DNA from: CALDUY01 sp046350255
Lineage (GTDB): Bacteria > Planctomycetota > Planctomycetia > Gemmatales > Gemmataceae
Length of the DNA stretch: 64,000 nucleotides
Reading direction: 5' to 3'
NCBI GenBank assembly: GCA_046350255.1
Contig: JAXMAV010000006.1
Span: 62,001 to 126,000, forward strand
Shown: positions 53,902 to 63,557 of the stretch, piece after piece
Position numbering within the stretch: the stretch's first letter is position 1
Layout of the letters: each line of letters opens with the position of its first letter
Notes under the pieces: model-generated
Seen by the model: the letters and a program-made list of their open reading frames with translations, nothing else
What the model was told of the DNA's origin: nothing
The model's database searches: none
Position numbers and translations under genes: made by a program

Positions 53902-54495
53902 TCACTTCCCTTCATCTTGTGAGATACCGCGCGACTTCCCGGGGACCCAGAGTCGGTCGTCCCGGCCATGATTGTTGTAGACGCGAGCCAGTACGAAGAG
54001 CAGATCCGAGAGTCGGTTCAGATAGATGACCACCTGCGGATTGATCGCCTCATGATGTCCCAGCGTGATCACGTCGCGCTCGGCGCGGCGACAGATGGTC
54101 CGTGCCAGATGGCACCAGGCAGCCGCCGGATGTCCTCCAGGCAGGACGAACGTCGAAAGCGGTTGAAGCAGGGCGTTCAGACGATCGATGGCCTGTTCCA
54201 GGCGGACCACCTGCGCGGCAGTGATGCGTAGGCGCGCATCGACCGCCTCGCCCTCGGCCACGGGAACGCAGAGGTCGGCCCCCAGGTCGAAGAGGTCGTT
54301 CTGGATGATTGTGAGCAACGGTGCCTCGGCCTGGTCTGGGACCGAGGACAATAGCAGACCAAGGACGGCGTTCATCTCGTCCACGCTGCCATAGGCAGCC
54401 ACCCGGGGATGATCCTTGGACACCCGGGTGCCATCTCCCAGGCTCGTTTCTCCTCCGTCGCCCGTGCGTGTGTAGATGCGGGAAAGATAGACCAT
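53902..54495 (-). CDS. Corrinoid adenosyltransferase, PduO type
   Basis: 197-residue ATP:cob(I)alamin adenosyltransferase, making adenosylcobalamin. It has the ATP-binding N-terminus YTRTGDGGETSLGDGTRVSKD, then AYGSVDEMNAVLGLLL, QNDLFDLGADLCVP, FVLPGGHPAAAWCHLARTICRRAERDV and the closing YLNRLSDLLFVLAR. Length is typical for PduO/MMAB. The neighbouring gene upstream is the B12-dependent ribonucleotide reductase nrdJ, which needs this cofactor. A terminator separates the two, so it may have its own promoter in the 90 bp gap. Confidence 0.95.
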   Translation of the reverse strand: MVYLSRIYTRTGDGGETSLGDGTRVSKDHPRVAAYGSVDEMNAVLGLLLSSVPDQAEAPLLTIIQNDLFDLGADLCVPVAEGEAVDARLRITAAQVVRLEQAIDRLNALLQPLSTFVLPGGHPAAAWCHLARTICRRAERDVITLGHHEAINPQVVIYLNRLSDLLFVLARVYNNHGRDDRLWVPGKSRGISQDEGK

Positions 54496-54524
54496 GTTCC
54501 TGCTCCCCTGGTTAGTGTGGGTAT

Positions 54525-54564
54525 AAAAACAACGCCCCGGAGAGATTGTTTGCTCTCCGGGGCG
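54525..54564 (-). terminator. Rho-independent terminator after nrdJ
   Basis: CGCCCCGGAGAG at 54533-54544 pairs perfectly with CTCTCCGGGGCG at 54553-54564; loop of eight bases. On the minus strand TTGTTTTTAT follows the stem, 21 bases past the nrdJ stop. Confidence 0.9.
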
Positions 54565-54584
54565 CGAATGTCCAGTTTCGCTGA

Positions 54585-57500
54585 TTAACTGCAGCCCGAA
54601 GTGGCACCACAGCTATCGCACTTGGCACAGGAACCCGAGCGGACCAGAGTCAGCTGCCCACACTCGGGGCATGGGTCGCCCTCATAGCCTTTCAGCCGAG
54701 CCTGCCGGACCTTCTCGGCCGTGGCGGTCCGCTGGCTGCTTCCCCGGCTCGAGCCATTCGCAGGCCCATGGCCGTTGGCATGACCATTCTCCACCAACGG
54801 CTGCAGATGGCCCGTCCGAGGCGTGTCGAATGTTTGGGCTCGACGTACTGGCGCCGCGGCTGGCTCCTTGTGGAGGGCATCCGCACGCAGGTCCTCGGGA
54901 GATACCTGCGCCAGGTCGTGCCGACCCAGGTACGAGATGGCCAGCTCGCGGAAGATGTAATCGATGATCGAGGTCGTCATCTTGATGTGGGGGTTACCCT
55001 GCACCACACCGTTGGGCTCGAACCGCACGAACTGGAACGCCTCGACGTACTCATCGAGCGGCACGCCGTGTTGAAGCCCCAGTGAGACGGCGATGGCGAA
55101 GCAGTTCATCATGCTACGAAAGGCCGCACCTTCCTTGTGCATGTCGAGGAAGATCTCTCCCAGCGAACCATCCTCGTACTCCCCGGTGCGGAGATAGATT
55201 TTGTGTCCGCCGATCCGCGCCTTCTGAGTGTAGCCCGCTCGCCGATCCGGTAGCCGCCGGCGTTCACCAATCTTGTAGATAATGCGCTCGGCGACCTTGA
55301 CGGGCTCAGCCTGCGGCACCGCCAGCGCTTCCTCCATCTCGGTCTCCAGGTCAGGAGCATCCGCCACACTGTTGAGTGGCTGACTCAGCTTCGACCCGTC
55401 GCGATACAGGGCGTTGGCCTTGAGCATCAGCTGCCAGCTGAGCTGGTATGCCTGCTTGACCTCCTCGACGGTAGCGTTGTGCGGCATGTTGATCGTCTTG
55501 GAAATAGCTCCCGAGACGAACGGCTGGGCCGCGGCCATCATCCGGATGTGCGACTCCGGCGAGAGGAAGCGTTTGCCGAGCTTCCCACAGCGGTTGGCGC
55601 AATCGAAGACCGGCAGATGCTCCGACTTCAGGTGCGGTGCTCCCTCGATGGTCATCGTTCCGCACACAAAGGCGCTGGCCTCCTCAATCTGCGAGCGGGT
55701 AAAGCCCAGGGCAGTCAGGACATCGAACCCTGGTGCCTCGATCTGCTCTTTGGTGAAACCGATGCTACCTGTGAGGACGTCGTCGCCAATGGACCAGCGA
55801 TTAAAGGCAAATGGCAACTCGAACACGCTGGGAAGCTGCTGTTCGAGCCGGTCGAGGACTGCGTCGGGGAAGCCCTTGGCCTTCAGACTGTCGCGGTTGA
55901 TGTGCGGGCAGCCGATGAAGGTGCCGGCACCTCGACAGTAGCGTACGATCTCTTCGATCTGACGCTGTGAATAACCGAGCCGAGCCAGGGCGGGCGGGAT
56001 GGAGGCGTTGATGATCTTGAAGTAACCGCCGCCGGCCAGCTTCTTGAATTTGATGAGCGCGAAGTCGGGTTCGATCCCCGTGGTGTCGCAATCCATCACC
56101 AGGGCGATGGTGCCTGTCGGTGCGATGCAGGTAACCTGGGCGTTGCGATAGCCATGTTTTTGCCCCATCGCAACCATGCGGTCAGAATCCTGGCGCGCGG
56201 CCTCGATCAGGTAGGCCGGACAGAAGCGGTCGTCGATTCCGACGGGCGGAATGGTCAACCCTTCGTAGGATTCGCGCGGAGAGTTGTAGGCCGCCAGACG
56301 ATGGTTGCGAACGACGCGCAGCATCGCTTCCCGGTTGGCCTCGTAGCGATCAAACGGGCCGACCTCCGAAGCCATCTCCGCGGACGTGGTGTAACTGACC
56401 GCGTGGAGGATGGCACTGATGGCCGCGCACTGGCCTCGTCCCTCGGGGGAGTCGTACGGGATACCCTGCTGCATGAGCAGCGAGCCGAGGTTGGCATAAC
56501 CCAGCCCCAGAGTGCGAAAATCAAACGACTTCTGCGCCACTGGGATGGAAGGAAACTGCGCCATGAAGACCGAGATTTCAAGCACCAGCGTCCACAGGCG
56601 CGAGGCGTGGCGGAATCCATCTACATCGAAGCGGCCCGAGGCGGTGTCGAAGAATGTAAGCAGATTTAGACTGGCAAGGTTGCAGGCCGTGTCATCGAGG
56701 AACATGTACTCGCTGCACGGGTTGCTGGCGTTGATCCGTCCATCTGCCGGGCAGGTGTGCCACTCATTGATCGTGGTGTCGAATTGCACGCCCGGATCAG
56801 CACAGGCCCAGGCCGAGGCGGCGATCTGATCCCACAGGTCACGCGCGCGGAGTGTCTTCCGAGCCTTGGGAGCGCGCCCCTGGGCTCGCGCTCGCTCCTT
56901 CTCCGTGCGCCAGTAGAGGTTCCAGGGCGCATCCTTCTGGACCGCCTCCATGAAGGCGTTGTCGATACGGACGGAGTTGTTGCTGTTCTGGCCGGAGACG
57001 GTGTAGTAGGCGCGGGAATTCCAGTCGGTGTCGTACTCCTCGACCTTGAGCGAGGTGAAACCCTGGGAAGCGAGTTGCAGCACCTTCTCAATGCAGTTGG
57101 TGGGCACGAACGAGGCCCGAGCCTCACCGATGGCCTTGCGCAGGTTGGTGTTCTTGCGCCGATCGAGCTTTACTGCCGGATCGGACCAGGTGTGGACGGC
57201 CTTCAGGATCGCGTTCAGGTGTTTATTCAGCAAACGCGACCCAGACACCAGGGAGGCAACTTTGTCCTCCTCGATAACCTTCCAGTTGATGAACTCCTCG
57301 ATATCGGGGTGATCGAGATCGAGCACCACCATCTTGGCGGCCCGGCGAGTGGTGCCCCCCGATTTGATGGCGCCCGCCGCGCGATCGCCGATCTTGAGAA
57401 AGCTCATCAGGCCGCTGGATTTGCCACCGCCCGAGAGAGGCTCTCCCTCGCCGCGCAGCGAGGAGAAGTTAGAGCCGGTGCCGCTGCCGTACTTGAAAAT

Positions 57501-58148
57501 TCTGGCCTCGCGGACCCAGAGATCCATGATGCCGCCGTCGTTCACCAGATCGTCCGCCACGCTCTGGATGAAGCAGGCATGTGGAGCAGGATGCTCGTAG
57601 GCCGACGAACTGCGCACAACCTGGCGGGTGGCAGGGTCGACGCGATAATGCCCCTGAGCGGGCCCATCGATGCCATAGGCCCAGTGCAGACCCGTGTTGA
57701 ACCACTGCGGCGAGTTAGGAGCCGCCATCTGAGCCGCAAGCATGTGGCAGATTTCGTCGAAGAAGGCACGGGCATCGCTCTCGGACGAAAAATACCTGCC
57801 CTTCCAGCCCCAATAGGTCCAGCAACCGGCCAGACGACGAAACACCTGGCGGGCGTCGGTCTCGTGGCAGTCGCGGGGGTCGTCCGGGCCCGGAGCCGAC
57901 CGCTGCAACCACTCTGGAATCCCCTCTTCGGCTACCTTGATTCCCTGACGAGGCAGGCCTGCCTTGCGAAAATACTTCTGTGCGAGGACATCCACGGCCA
58001 CCTGGGACCAGTGCTCGGGAGCCATGAGGTCCTTCATCTCGAACACCACGGACCCGTCCGGGTTCGAGATCCGCGAGGTGCGGGCGACAAAGTGAAAGGC
58101 AGCGAAGGGGTCGCGCCCTTCGGCCGTGTAGCGACGAGGAATCTGCAT
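54585..58148 (-). CDS. nrdJ: Adenosylcobalamin-dependent (class II) ribonucleotide reductase
   Basis: 1187-residue class II RNR that reduces ribonucleotides to deoxyribonucleotides without oxygen dependence. Landmarks: APNSPQWFNTGLHWAYG, ACFIQSVADDLVNDGGIMDL, RIFKYGSGTGSNFSSLRGEGE, NPCSEYMFLDDTACNLASLNL with the catalytic Cys, FDFRTLGLGYANLGSLLMQQ, CIAPTGTIALVMDCDTTGIEP, and INMPHNATVEEVKQAY. The C-terminus has the double CxxC-type zinc segment CPECGQLTLVRSGSCAKCDSCG. No intein is visible. ATG at 58148 (MQIPRRYT) is preferred to GTG at 58157. The upstream neighbour is dcd; the downstream one makes its cofactor. Confidence 0.97.
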   Translation of the reverse strand: MQIPRRYTAEGRDPFAAFHFVARTSRISNPDGSVVFEMKDLMAPEHWSQVAVDVLAQKYFRKAGLPRQGIKVAEEGIPEWLQRSAPGPDDPRDCHETDARQVFRRLAGCWTYWGWKGRYFSSESDARAFFDEICHMLAAQMAAPNSPQWFNTGLHWAYGIDGPAQGHYRVDPATRQVVRSSSAYEHPAPHACFIQSVADDLVNDGGIMDLWVREARIFKYGSGTGSNFSSLRGEGEPLSGGGKSSGLMSFLKIGDRAAGAIKSGGTTRRAAKMVVLDLDHPDIEEFINWKVIEEDKVASLVSGSRLLNKHLNAILKAVHTWSDPAVKLDRRKNTNLRKAIGEARASFVPTNCIEKVLQLASQGFTSLKVEEYDTDWNSRAYYTVSGQNSNNSVRIDNAFMEAVQKDAPWNLYWRTEKERARAQGRAPKARKTLRARDLWDQIAASAWACADPGVQFDTTINEWHTCPADGRINASNPCSEYMFLDDTACNLASLNLLTFFDTASGRFDVDGFRHASRLWTLVLEISVFMAQFPSIPVAQKSFDFRTLGLGYANLGSLLMQQGIPYDSPEGRGQCAAISAILHAVSYTTSAEMASEVGPFDRYEANREAMLRVVRNHRLAAYNSPRESYEGLTIPPVGIDDRFCPAYLIEAARQDSDRMVAMGQKHGYRNAQVTCIAPTGTIALVMDCDTTGIEPDFALIKFKKLAGGGYFKIINASIPPALARLGYSQRQIEEIVRYCRGAGTFIGCPHINRDSLKAKGFPDAVLDRLEQQLPSVFELPFAFNRWSIGDDVLTGSIGFTKEQIEAPGFDVLTALGFTRSQIEEASAFVCGTMTIEGAPHLKSEHLPVFDCANRCGKLGKRFLSPESHIRMMAAAQPFVSGAISKTINMPHNATVEEVKQAYQLSWQLMLKANALYRDGSKLSQPLNSVADAPDLETEMEEALAVPQAEPVKVAERIIYKIGERRRLPDRRAGYTQKARIGGHKIYLRTGEYEDGSLGEIFLDMHKEGAAFRSMMNCFAIAVSLGLQHGVPLDEYVEAFQFVRFEPNGVVQGNPHIKMTTSIIDYIFRELAISYLGRHDLAQVSPEDLRADALHKEPAAAPVRRAQTFDTPRTGHLQPLVENGHANGHGPANGSSRGSSQRTATAEKVRQARLKGYEGDPCPECGQLTLVRSGSCAKCDSCGATSGCS

Positions 58149-58461
58149 GGTTACCACCGGCCTGCATCAAGGAAGAACCATTCTCGTCCCCTGGTTGTCA
58201 GGGGAACAAGTGTTGTCCAACCTAAGTTATTCCTGCCGAATGCCGCTTTTTCGACCCGACAGCGGTCGGACATTCTCAGATCGGTGGGAAGTGCCCCGCC
58301 AGAATTCCTACGCTCGGTAGGATTCGCCCGGGTTCTACCTCTGTTACGTCTAGCAGAATCGCGCCATCCGTCTCCGGAGAAACCACCGAGGAGGAAGAGG
58401 GAGTACCGCCTACCGATCCAGCCACCTAGTGTACAGTAATTCCCCGGTGAAAGGAAGGACA
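58149..58461. other. 313-bp leader region between dcd and nrdJ
   Basis: No gene seen. On the nrdJ-sense strand there are short stems: CCCCTG/CAGGGG at 58204-58188, CCGAC-CGCT-GTCGG near 58268-58255 and CCTAC/GTAGG near 58322-58308. I searched for a B12-box type sequence and an NrdR-box and found neither. The length suggests nrdJ has its own promoter and a structured leader. Confidence 0.45.
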
Positions 58462-59025
58462 TCACTCCGGGGGCTGCTGCCCCTGGACGAAGGGCAATGT
58501 AAGGCCCTTTTGATCTTGGTACTTGCCGCGCTTGTCGCCATAGCTGGTCTTGCAGGGAGACTCAGCCCGCAAAAAGACGATCTGGGCTATCCCTTCTCCG
58601 GCGTAGATCTTCGCGGGCAAGGGGGTGGTGTTGGATATTTCGATGGTGACCTTGCCGCGCCATTCCGGCTCAAGTGGTGTGACGTTCACGATGATGCCGC
58701 AGCGAGCGTAGGTGGACTTCCCCACACAGATGCCCAGCACGTCGCGCGGAATGGCCAGGTATTCCACGGTTTCCGCGAGGGCGAAGCTGTTTGGAGGAAT
58801 GAGGCAGAAATCGCCTTCGATGTCCACGAACGAGGCGGGATCAAACGCCTTAGGATCGACGACCGCACAGCGCACGTTGGTGAAGACCTTGAACTTACGC
58901 CCCACCCGCACGTCGTAGCCATAGCTGGAGACCCCGTAGGAGATCACCCCGGGTCGGGCCTGCGCTTCGGCGAAGGGTTTGATTTCGACGTCTCGTTCGA
59001 TCATCCAGTCCGGCAGAACGCCCAT
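58462..59025 (-). CDS. dcd: dCTP deaminase
   Basis: 187-residue enzyme converting dCTP to dUTP on the way to dTTP. Typical segments: VLPDWMIERDVEIKPF, ISYGVSSYGYDVRVG, NSFALAETVEYLAIPRDVLGICVGKSTYARCGIIVNVTPLEPEWRGK read in parts as AIPRDVLGICVGKSTYARCG, then VTIEISNTTPLPAKIYAGEG and QIVFLRAE. ATG at 59025 has GAGGA close upstream and matches the family N-terminus; the frame is open to 59139. It lies upstream of nrdJ on the same strand, a sensible nucleotide-metabolism pairing. Confidence 0.96.
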   Translation of the reverse strand: MGVLPDWMIERDVEIKPFAEAQARPGVISYGVSSYGYDVRVGRKFKVFTNVRCAVVDPKAFDPASFVDIEGDFCLIPPNSFALAETVEYLAIPRDVLGICVGKSTYARCGIIVNVTPLEPEWRGKVTIEISNTTPLPAKIYAGEGIAQIVFLRAESPCKTSYGDKRGKYQDQKGLTLPFVQGQQPPE

Positions 59026-59219
59026 GAATTCCTCGTTTGCGCAGTCAGGCCAGTTGGGCCATTTATTCGCCACGAAACAGAGAATACCAACCCACGCTGT
59101 CCATTTCCACTGAGGTGAGTGCGGATCGGACCTTGACAAGTCTCTTGAGTCGGGGCATGAACATCTTGCCGAGGTCCAGCCTAATCAGCCCCGCGTGCTG
59201 TCCCCCGGAGTGATCCTCC

Positions 59220-60092
59220 ATGCTTGCCTTGTTGCTTGCCGTAACCCTGGGACCGGTTCCTGCAGCTACTCCGGAGAAGCCCGTTGCGGAGAAAGCCGCT
59301 ACGGAGAAGGCTGCTCTTCAAACTATCTTCGTGAAAGTGGGCCCCATGCCCGGTCCGCTCGGCCGTTCTCCTGGGCAGGAGCGAGCCGTGGTGCTCATTC
59401 ATGGGTTGGGGTTGCACCTAATTCACAAGGATCGCACCTTTCATGCCCACCTGCGCCCCTGGCAGGAGTCGGACAGCAAGCTGGTTCGCCGTCTGGCTGA
59501 GGATTCCGACGTCTATGCCCTGGCATACGCCCAGAACGTCGCGGTGGATACCGTCGCTTCCTCGCCCGAGTTGGCCAGGCATCTAAAGTCGCTGCAGAAG
59601 GCGGGGTATCGCCAGATCATTCTCATTGGCCACAGCGCCGGGGGGTTAATCGCGCGCCATGTGGTGGAGGATAATCCGCATCTGGGTGTCACCCGGGTCA
59701 TCCAGGTGTGCAGTCCCAACGGAGGATCGGGTTGGGCCGCGCTGAAGACAGCCCGCGCTGCCCAGATGCCGTTCCTGAACTCGCTTACCCGGTCGACCCG
59801 GGACAAAATCCTGGAAACCCGGGCCGACAAGCGTATCCCGGAGTCGGTCGCCTTCGCCTGTGTGATCGGCTCGTGCAACCTCAAGGGAGATGGCGTGGTG
59901 TGGTGCCGCTCGCAATGGACGGGCGACCTCCAGCAGCAGGGGATCCCGGCCTACATGCTCAAGGCCACCCACTGGGATGCGATGACCTGTTCTCGAACCC
60001 CCGATTTCCTCGCCCGGCTCGTGGTAGAACCTATGCCGCGCTGGGACTCCAAGCGAGTCACCGAGGCGCGCAAGGCCTACCTGGGCGGATAA
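59220..60092 (+). CDS. Secreted alpha/beta hydrolase (lipase-like)
   Basis: 290-residue protein with a signal-peptide-like start (MLALLLAVTLGPVPAA), a short Ala/Glu/Lys linker, and a single hydrolase domain. Oxyanion region is VLIHGLGLHL at 58-67. The nucleophile elbow is GHSAGG with S139. The likely base is H251 in KATHWDAMTC, and the acid could be D225 (LKGDGVVW), which fits the fold order. Its lipase/triacylglycerol-hydrolase-like layout suggests ester substrates. GGAG lies upstream of the ATG. It is divergent from dcd (194 bp) and convergent with the large membrane protein gene (3 bp gap). Confidence 0.88.
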   Translation: MLALLLAVTLGPVPAATPEKPVAEKAATEKAALQTIFVKVGPMPGPLGRSPGQERAVVLIHGLGLHLIHKDRTFHAHLRPWQESDSKLVRRLAEDSDVYALAYAQNVAVDTVASSPELARHLKSLQKAGYRQIILIGHSAGGLIARHVVEDNPHLGVTRVIQVCSPNGGSGWAALKTARAAQMPFLNSLTRSTRDKILETRADKRIPESVAFACVIGSCNLKGDGVVWCRSQWTGDLQQQGIPAYMLKATHWDAMTCSRTPDFLARLVVEPMPRWDSKRVTEARKAYLGG

Positions 60093-60095
60093 GCC

Positions 60096-63000
60096 TCAAT
60101 CGCGCGGATCGCGGTTGTCGACCAACTCGAGAATCAACTCTGCCAGCGGCCGGGAACGGAAGGGCTGCGACATTGGGAGCCCTTCACTGTCAGTGGTCTG
60201 GCTGAGTTTCAGCGACTCCTGGGCCAGCCGGCGCGCGGATTCGAGCCGACCCGATTCCAACGCGAGCCAGGCTCGCAGCGTGAGGATATCCGCCTGCTGC
60301 TCCTGCAAGCGCCACAGGATCTGCGAACCCAGCCGGATGACGTAAATGGGGCCTGGTTCACGGGGACGAGGTGGGGGGTTCAGGTGGAAGGGAAAATGCC
60401 GGAGGATTTGCCAGGGGAAGCCCGAGGCGGTCTGCGCCTCAGTGAGCAAGGCGTGTCCAACAATGGCCCCGGCCAGCAATCCGGGAGTACCCGGTTTTTC
60501 CTCCTGGGCCAGGGGAGTAAGGTCCACCGCCATGAGCATGGAGGAATAGGCGGGAGATCGGCGCATCTGTTCGAGCATGCGAGCCAGCGCCTCGTCGGCC
60601 AGCCGATAATCGCCCGTGGCCGCTCCATACTGGGCTTGTAGCCACTCAAGGGCGGGCAGACCCAACGGATGCGTGCCGAACCCACCCGTTTCCGAGGTGC
60701 CGGGATCGGACGGATCGGGCAGAAGAATATCGCGTACCTCATCCACCCGACCCAGACCTAGCATGATGGAAGCCAGCAAGATAACGCCGGGCGCCTCGCG
60801 CGGGTTCCTGCGATCACGGAGATCCTTGGGATCGGCACGGAGCAGCAGGTTGTAGGCCGTCTCGCACAGGCCGTTGGCGATGGCGATGTTGGCCTTCTCC
60901 AGGATCGGCTTGTTGGCCGAGTTGACCTCGTACTGATCGCGTCGGTTCTTGAGCTGACTGGTCATCTCCTTCAGACGCTCTTCGGTCAGCTTCAGGTACT
61001 CGGCAAATTGCGACGGAGGGACACCTGGCGGGCCACCGATCTGCCGAGCGATCTTGAGGTAGTCGCGAATGTGTTTGATGCGGACCTCGAAATACTCCGG
61101 CGCGGCGTAAGCCTCGACCAGCAGCTGATGCGCAGCCCGCTCCTGTTCCGGCCGGACGGCCACCTTGAGCAGGTTTTGCAACGCAGCTGCCACCTGGGCC
61201 TGACGGATCATCTGAGCGTGGGGAAAGATCGATGCCTGGGAGATCCGACCGCGCTCTCGGGTGCGGTAAGTCAGGCGGGTGTAGGCCTCAGCCAGGAACA
61301 GCTGTGCGATGGTGTCGTCCGGGTTCTCGGCCAGCGCCTGCCTCCCCGCCCGCACCGCCAGGTACAGCGAGGAGACCGGACCGGAGTCCTGGCTCCGGAG
61401 GTAGTTCCCCATCAATTCCCGCGCTGCCATGTCGATGGGGGTGTTGCCGCCGCGTCCAAGGAAGCCCTCCTGCATGCGCAGGGGCAACAAGATACCGGCC
61501 GCCAATGGCCCGTTCTGCGCCGCGGTCAAACCGACCAGGGCTGACCCCATCGAGGCAACCCAGGCCTTGTTGTTGCCGATCTGGTAATCCATCGAGCGCG
61601 CATCGAAGCGAATCGTATGCTGGAGCGCGGTAAGACTACCTGGTGGTGTGGGAGATTCTGCCTGCAAGACACGTTCGATCAACGACCGTTCAGCCGCGGA
61701 GCGAGCAGGCTCGTCGGGTGCCTCCACTGGTTCCTTGCCAAATGCGAGAGCCGAGAACTTCTCGGGAAGCCGTCCATCCAGGGAGGACTCTGCCCGGACC
61801 TCCGGGTTGTTCCAGGCAAAGATGGCTGTGTTCCCCCGGGTGAAACAGGGCACGAACTCCTGGGGGTTTGAGTAAAGCCGACTCAGCGTGGACATGGCCG
61901 TCGTGGCACGTGCCAGGTCGGCGTTGTGAAACACGTAAAACTGAATATCTCGGTCTGTGAAGACCGTGCGCCACGCGGGAGTAGGCTCGCCCTCGGCATC
62001 GCGCTCCTCGGAAGGCATCCCTTCGCCAGACAGGCTGCGTCGTACCCTGGCCAGCTCCACTGCACCACGCGGATACAGTTCCATGCGGCCGTCAACGAAG
62101 GTACGTTCCTCCGGGCAGAACCAGGCGAAATAGTATGCCACGTCCGGGGTCGCGTTGAACCAGTGGGTGTCCTTCGGCAAGGCGCCTTCTTCGCGCCAGC
62201 GTTTGGCCGTCAGTGCTGCATCCCGCAGCGCTTTATCTACCTCGATTCCCCAGGCTACTTGCCGGCGATAATGAGGAAGTGCCTGCAACCAGCCCGGAAG
62301 GGTGGCTCCGATGAGCAGGAAGAACACTACCAACGTAAACACCCGCCCACTCACGGCCCAGCGGCGAGAACCCGGAGTGAACTCTTCCTGGGGATTGAAG
62401 TGGGCTGCCAGATCGTGGAAATTCAGGGCGGTGATGGGTCCGGCAAGGATGGCGAAGAAGGGAATGGCTCGCAGCGTCCAGCTACTGAGTAGCGCACTGG
62501 CAACGAACAGGAAAATCCTCGACCAGCGCAGGCCACCAGGAGAAAGTACTCCGACCAGGACGAAGGAAAGCACACCCAGCCCCACAAGGACGTGGTAAGC
62601 CAGGCCGGCCGCACACAGGCCGAAATACGGGGAGAAGTAAAGCGATTGCCAGGGGGAGAGGAAGTAGCCCCGGTAGGCCGACTCCTCTTTCAGGATGGCC
62701 ATGGGGCCAGTGTGGAGCAACCCCTGGGGCAAGGTCAGAAACGCCTGGTAGAAGCTCGGGTTCACCAGACAGGCCGCGAAACAGGCACCCACCACTGCAA
62801 GGCGCGTCCCCAGGGGAGTGCCTCCGCCACGATCCTCGAGATGTTCGCCAAGGAAATAGAGCAACACCGTGACAGGACCGAGAAAGAACCAGACGTCGAG
62901 GTTCACCCAGACCAGACAAATGACCGGGAGCAACCACACCTTGCCGGGCTCATCTTCAGAGCGCAGCAGTAGCGAGAAGAGAAGGGCCAGGAGTAGGATG

Positions 63001-63557
63001 GACACCACCACGGGCTGCAGCAACAGGCGCGGACTCATGGCCAGGACCGCCAGGACCACCAGGACAGCGGGGAGCCACCTTCCCTGGCCAGGCCGGGTAG
63101 CTGCACGGAGCATGAACCACGATGCCAGTGCGGTCATCAAGGCCTTGATGACCACCAGGACCGCCCCGCCCCACTGCTCGTTGCCGGAGTACAGCAGGTA
63201 CGAAACGACATCGTAGAGCCAGGAGTGGTTCACCCAGGTGCCTTCGGCGGCAAAGCTAAAGGGATCCCGGGCCATGAACAGCCCTTCCTTCAGGATGGTT
63301 CTACCCGCAGCCAGGTGCTGAAAGAGATCCGAGTTCGCGGCCCGAAATGAACCGCACAGGAAGCCAAATGCTACCACGAGCAGTGCTAGCAGGGCATCGA
63401 GCCATCCCAACCGGGCGAGCAACGATTCATTGCTGGCTGGCTGGGTCGGAACCTCCACGGGCGGCGGAAGTGGAATGCGTGTATCTCCCCCCATGGGAGG
63501 TAGCGAGGCCGGGGAGGAGGTCTGGGAATCGATCGGTCCAGGTTCACCTGTTGCCAT
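60096..63557 (-). CDS. Large polytopic membrane protein with GT-C-like N-terminus and helical-repeat C-terminus
   Basis: 1153-residue protein. Residues 1-45 are Pro-rich and cytoplasmic-like; about ten to twelve membrane helices follow to residue 425. The first outer loop reads SDLFQHLAAGRTILKEG and RDPFSFAAEGTWVNHSWLYD, closely parallel to the 514-residue protein at 29493-31037. VWVNLDVWFFLG replaces the ANVHGGFLAG seen there, losing the histidine. The soluble part begins with YYFAWFCPEERTFVDGR, again parallel. Residues about 720-1150 look like TPR-type helical repeats (QLFLAEAYTRLTYRTRERG, AYNLLLRADPKDLRD). Probably a lipid-linked-sugar glycosyltransferase relative; no experimental family known to me. 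Confidence 0.75.
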   Translation of the reverse strand: MATGEPGPIDSQTSSPASLPPMGGDTRIPLPPPVEVPTQPASNESLLARLGWLDALLALLVVAFGFLCGSFRAANSDLFQHLAAGRTILKEGLFMARDPFSFAAEGTWVNHSWLYDVVSYLLYSGNEQWGGAVLVVIKALMTALASWFMLRAATRPGQGRWLPAVLVVLAVLAMSPRLLLQPVVVSILLLALLFSLLLRSEDEPGKVWLLPVICLVWVNLDVWFFLGPVTVLLYFLGEHLEDRGGGTPLGTRLAVVGACFAACLVNPSFYQAFLTLPQGLLHTGPMAILKEESAYRGYFLSPWQSLYFSPYFGLCAAGLAYHVLVGLGVLSFVLVGVLSPGGLRWSRIFLFVASALLSSWTLRAIPFFAILAGPITALNFHDLAAHFNPQEEFTPGSRRWAVSGRVFTLVVFFLLIGATLPGWLQALPHYRRQVAWGIEVDKALRDAALTAKRWREEGALPKDTHWFNATPDVAYYFAWFCPEERTFVDGRMELYPRGAVELARVRRSLSGEGMPSEERDAEGEPTPAWRTVFTDRDIQFYVFHNADLARATTAMSTLSRLYSNPQEFVPCFTRGNTAIFAWNNPEVRAESSLDGRLPEKFSALAFGKEPVEAPDEPARSAAERSLIERVLQAESPTPPGSLTALQHTIRFDARSMDYQIGNNKAWVASMGSALVGLTAAQNGPLAAGILLPLRMQEGFLGRGGNTPIDMAARELMGNYLRSQDSGPVSSLYLAVRAGRQALAENPDDTIAQLFLAEAYTRLTYRTRERGRISQASIFPHAQMIRQAQVAAALQNLLKVAVRPEQERAAHQLLVEAYAAPEYFEVRIKHIRDYLKIARQIGGPPGVPPSQFAEYLKLTEERLKEMTSQLKNRRDQYEVNSANKPILEKANIAIANGLCETAYNLLLRADPKDLRDRRNPREAPGVILLASIMLGLGRVDEVRDILLPDPSDPGTSETGGFGTHPLGLPALEWLQAQYGAATGDYRLADEALARMLEQMRRSPAYSSMLMAVDLTPLAQEEKPGTPGLLAGAIVGHALLTEAQTASGFPWQILRHFPFHLNPPPRPREPGPIYVIRLGSQILWRLQEQQADILTLRAWLALESGRLESARRLAQESLKLSQTTDSEGLPMSQPFRSRPLAELILELVDNRDPRD

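Noticed and set aside
56757..58439. 560-codon open frame on the plus strand opposite nrdJ
   Set aside because: It is a GC-rich shadow of the well-supported nrdJ gene; its translation shows no recognisable motif.
58149..58461. Cobalamin riboswitch before nrdJ
   Set aside because: No B12-box-like conserved core was found on the nrdJ-sense strand; only short unrelated stems.
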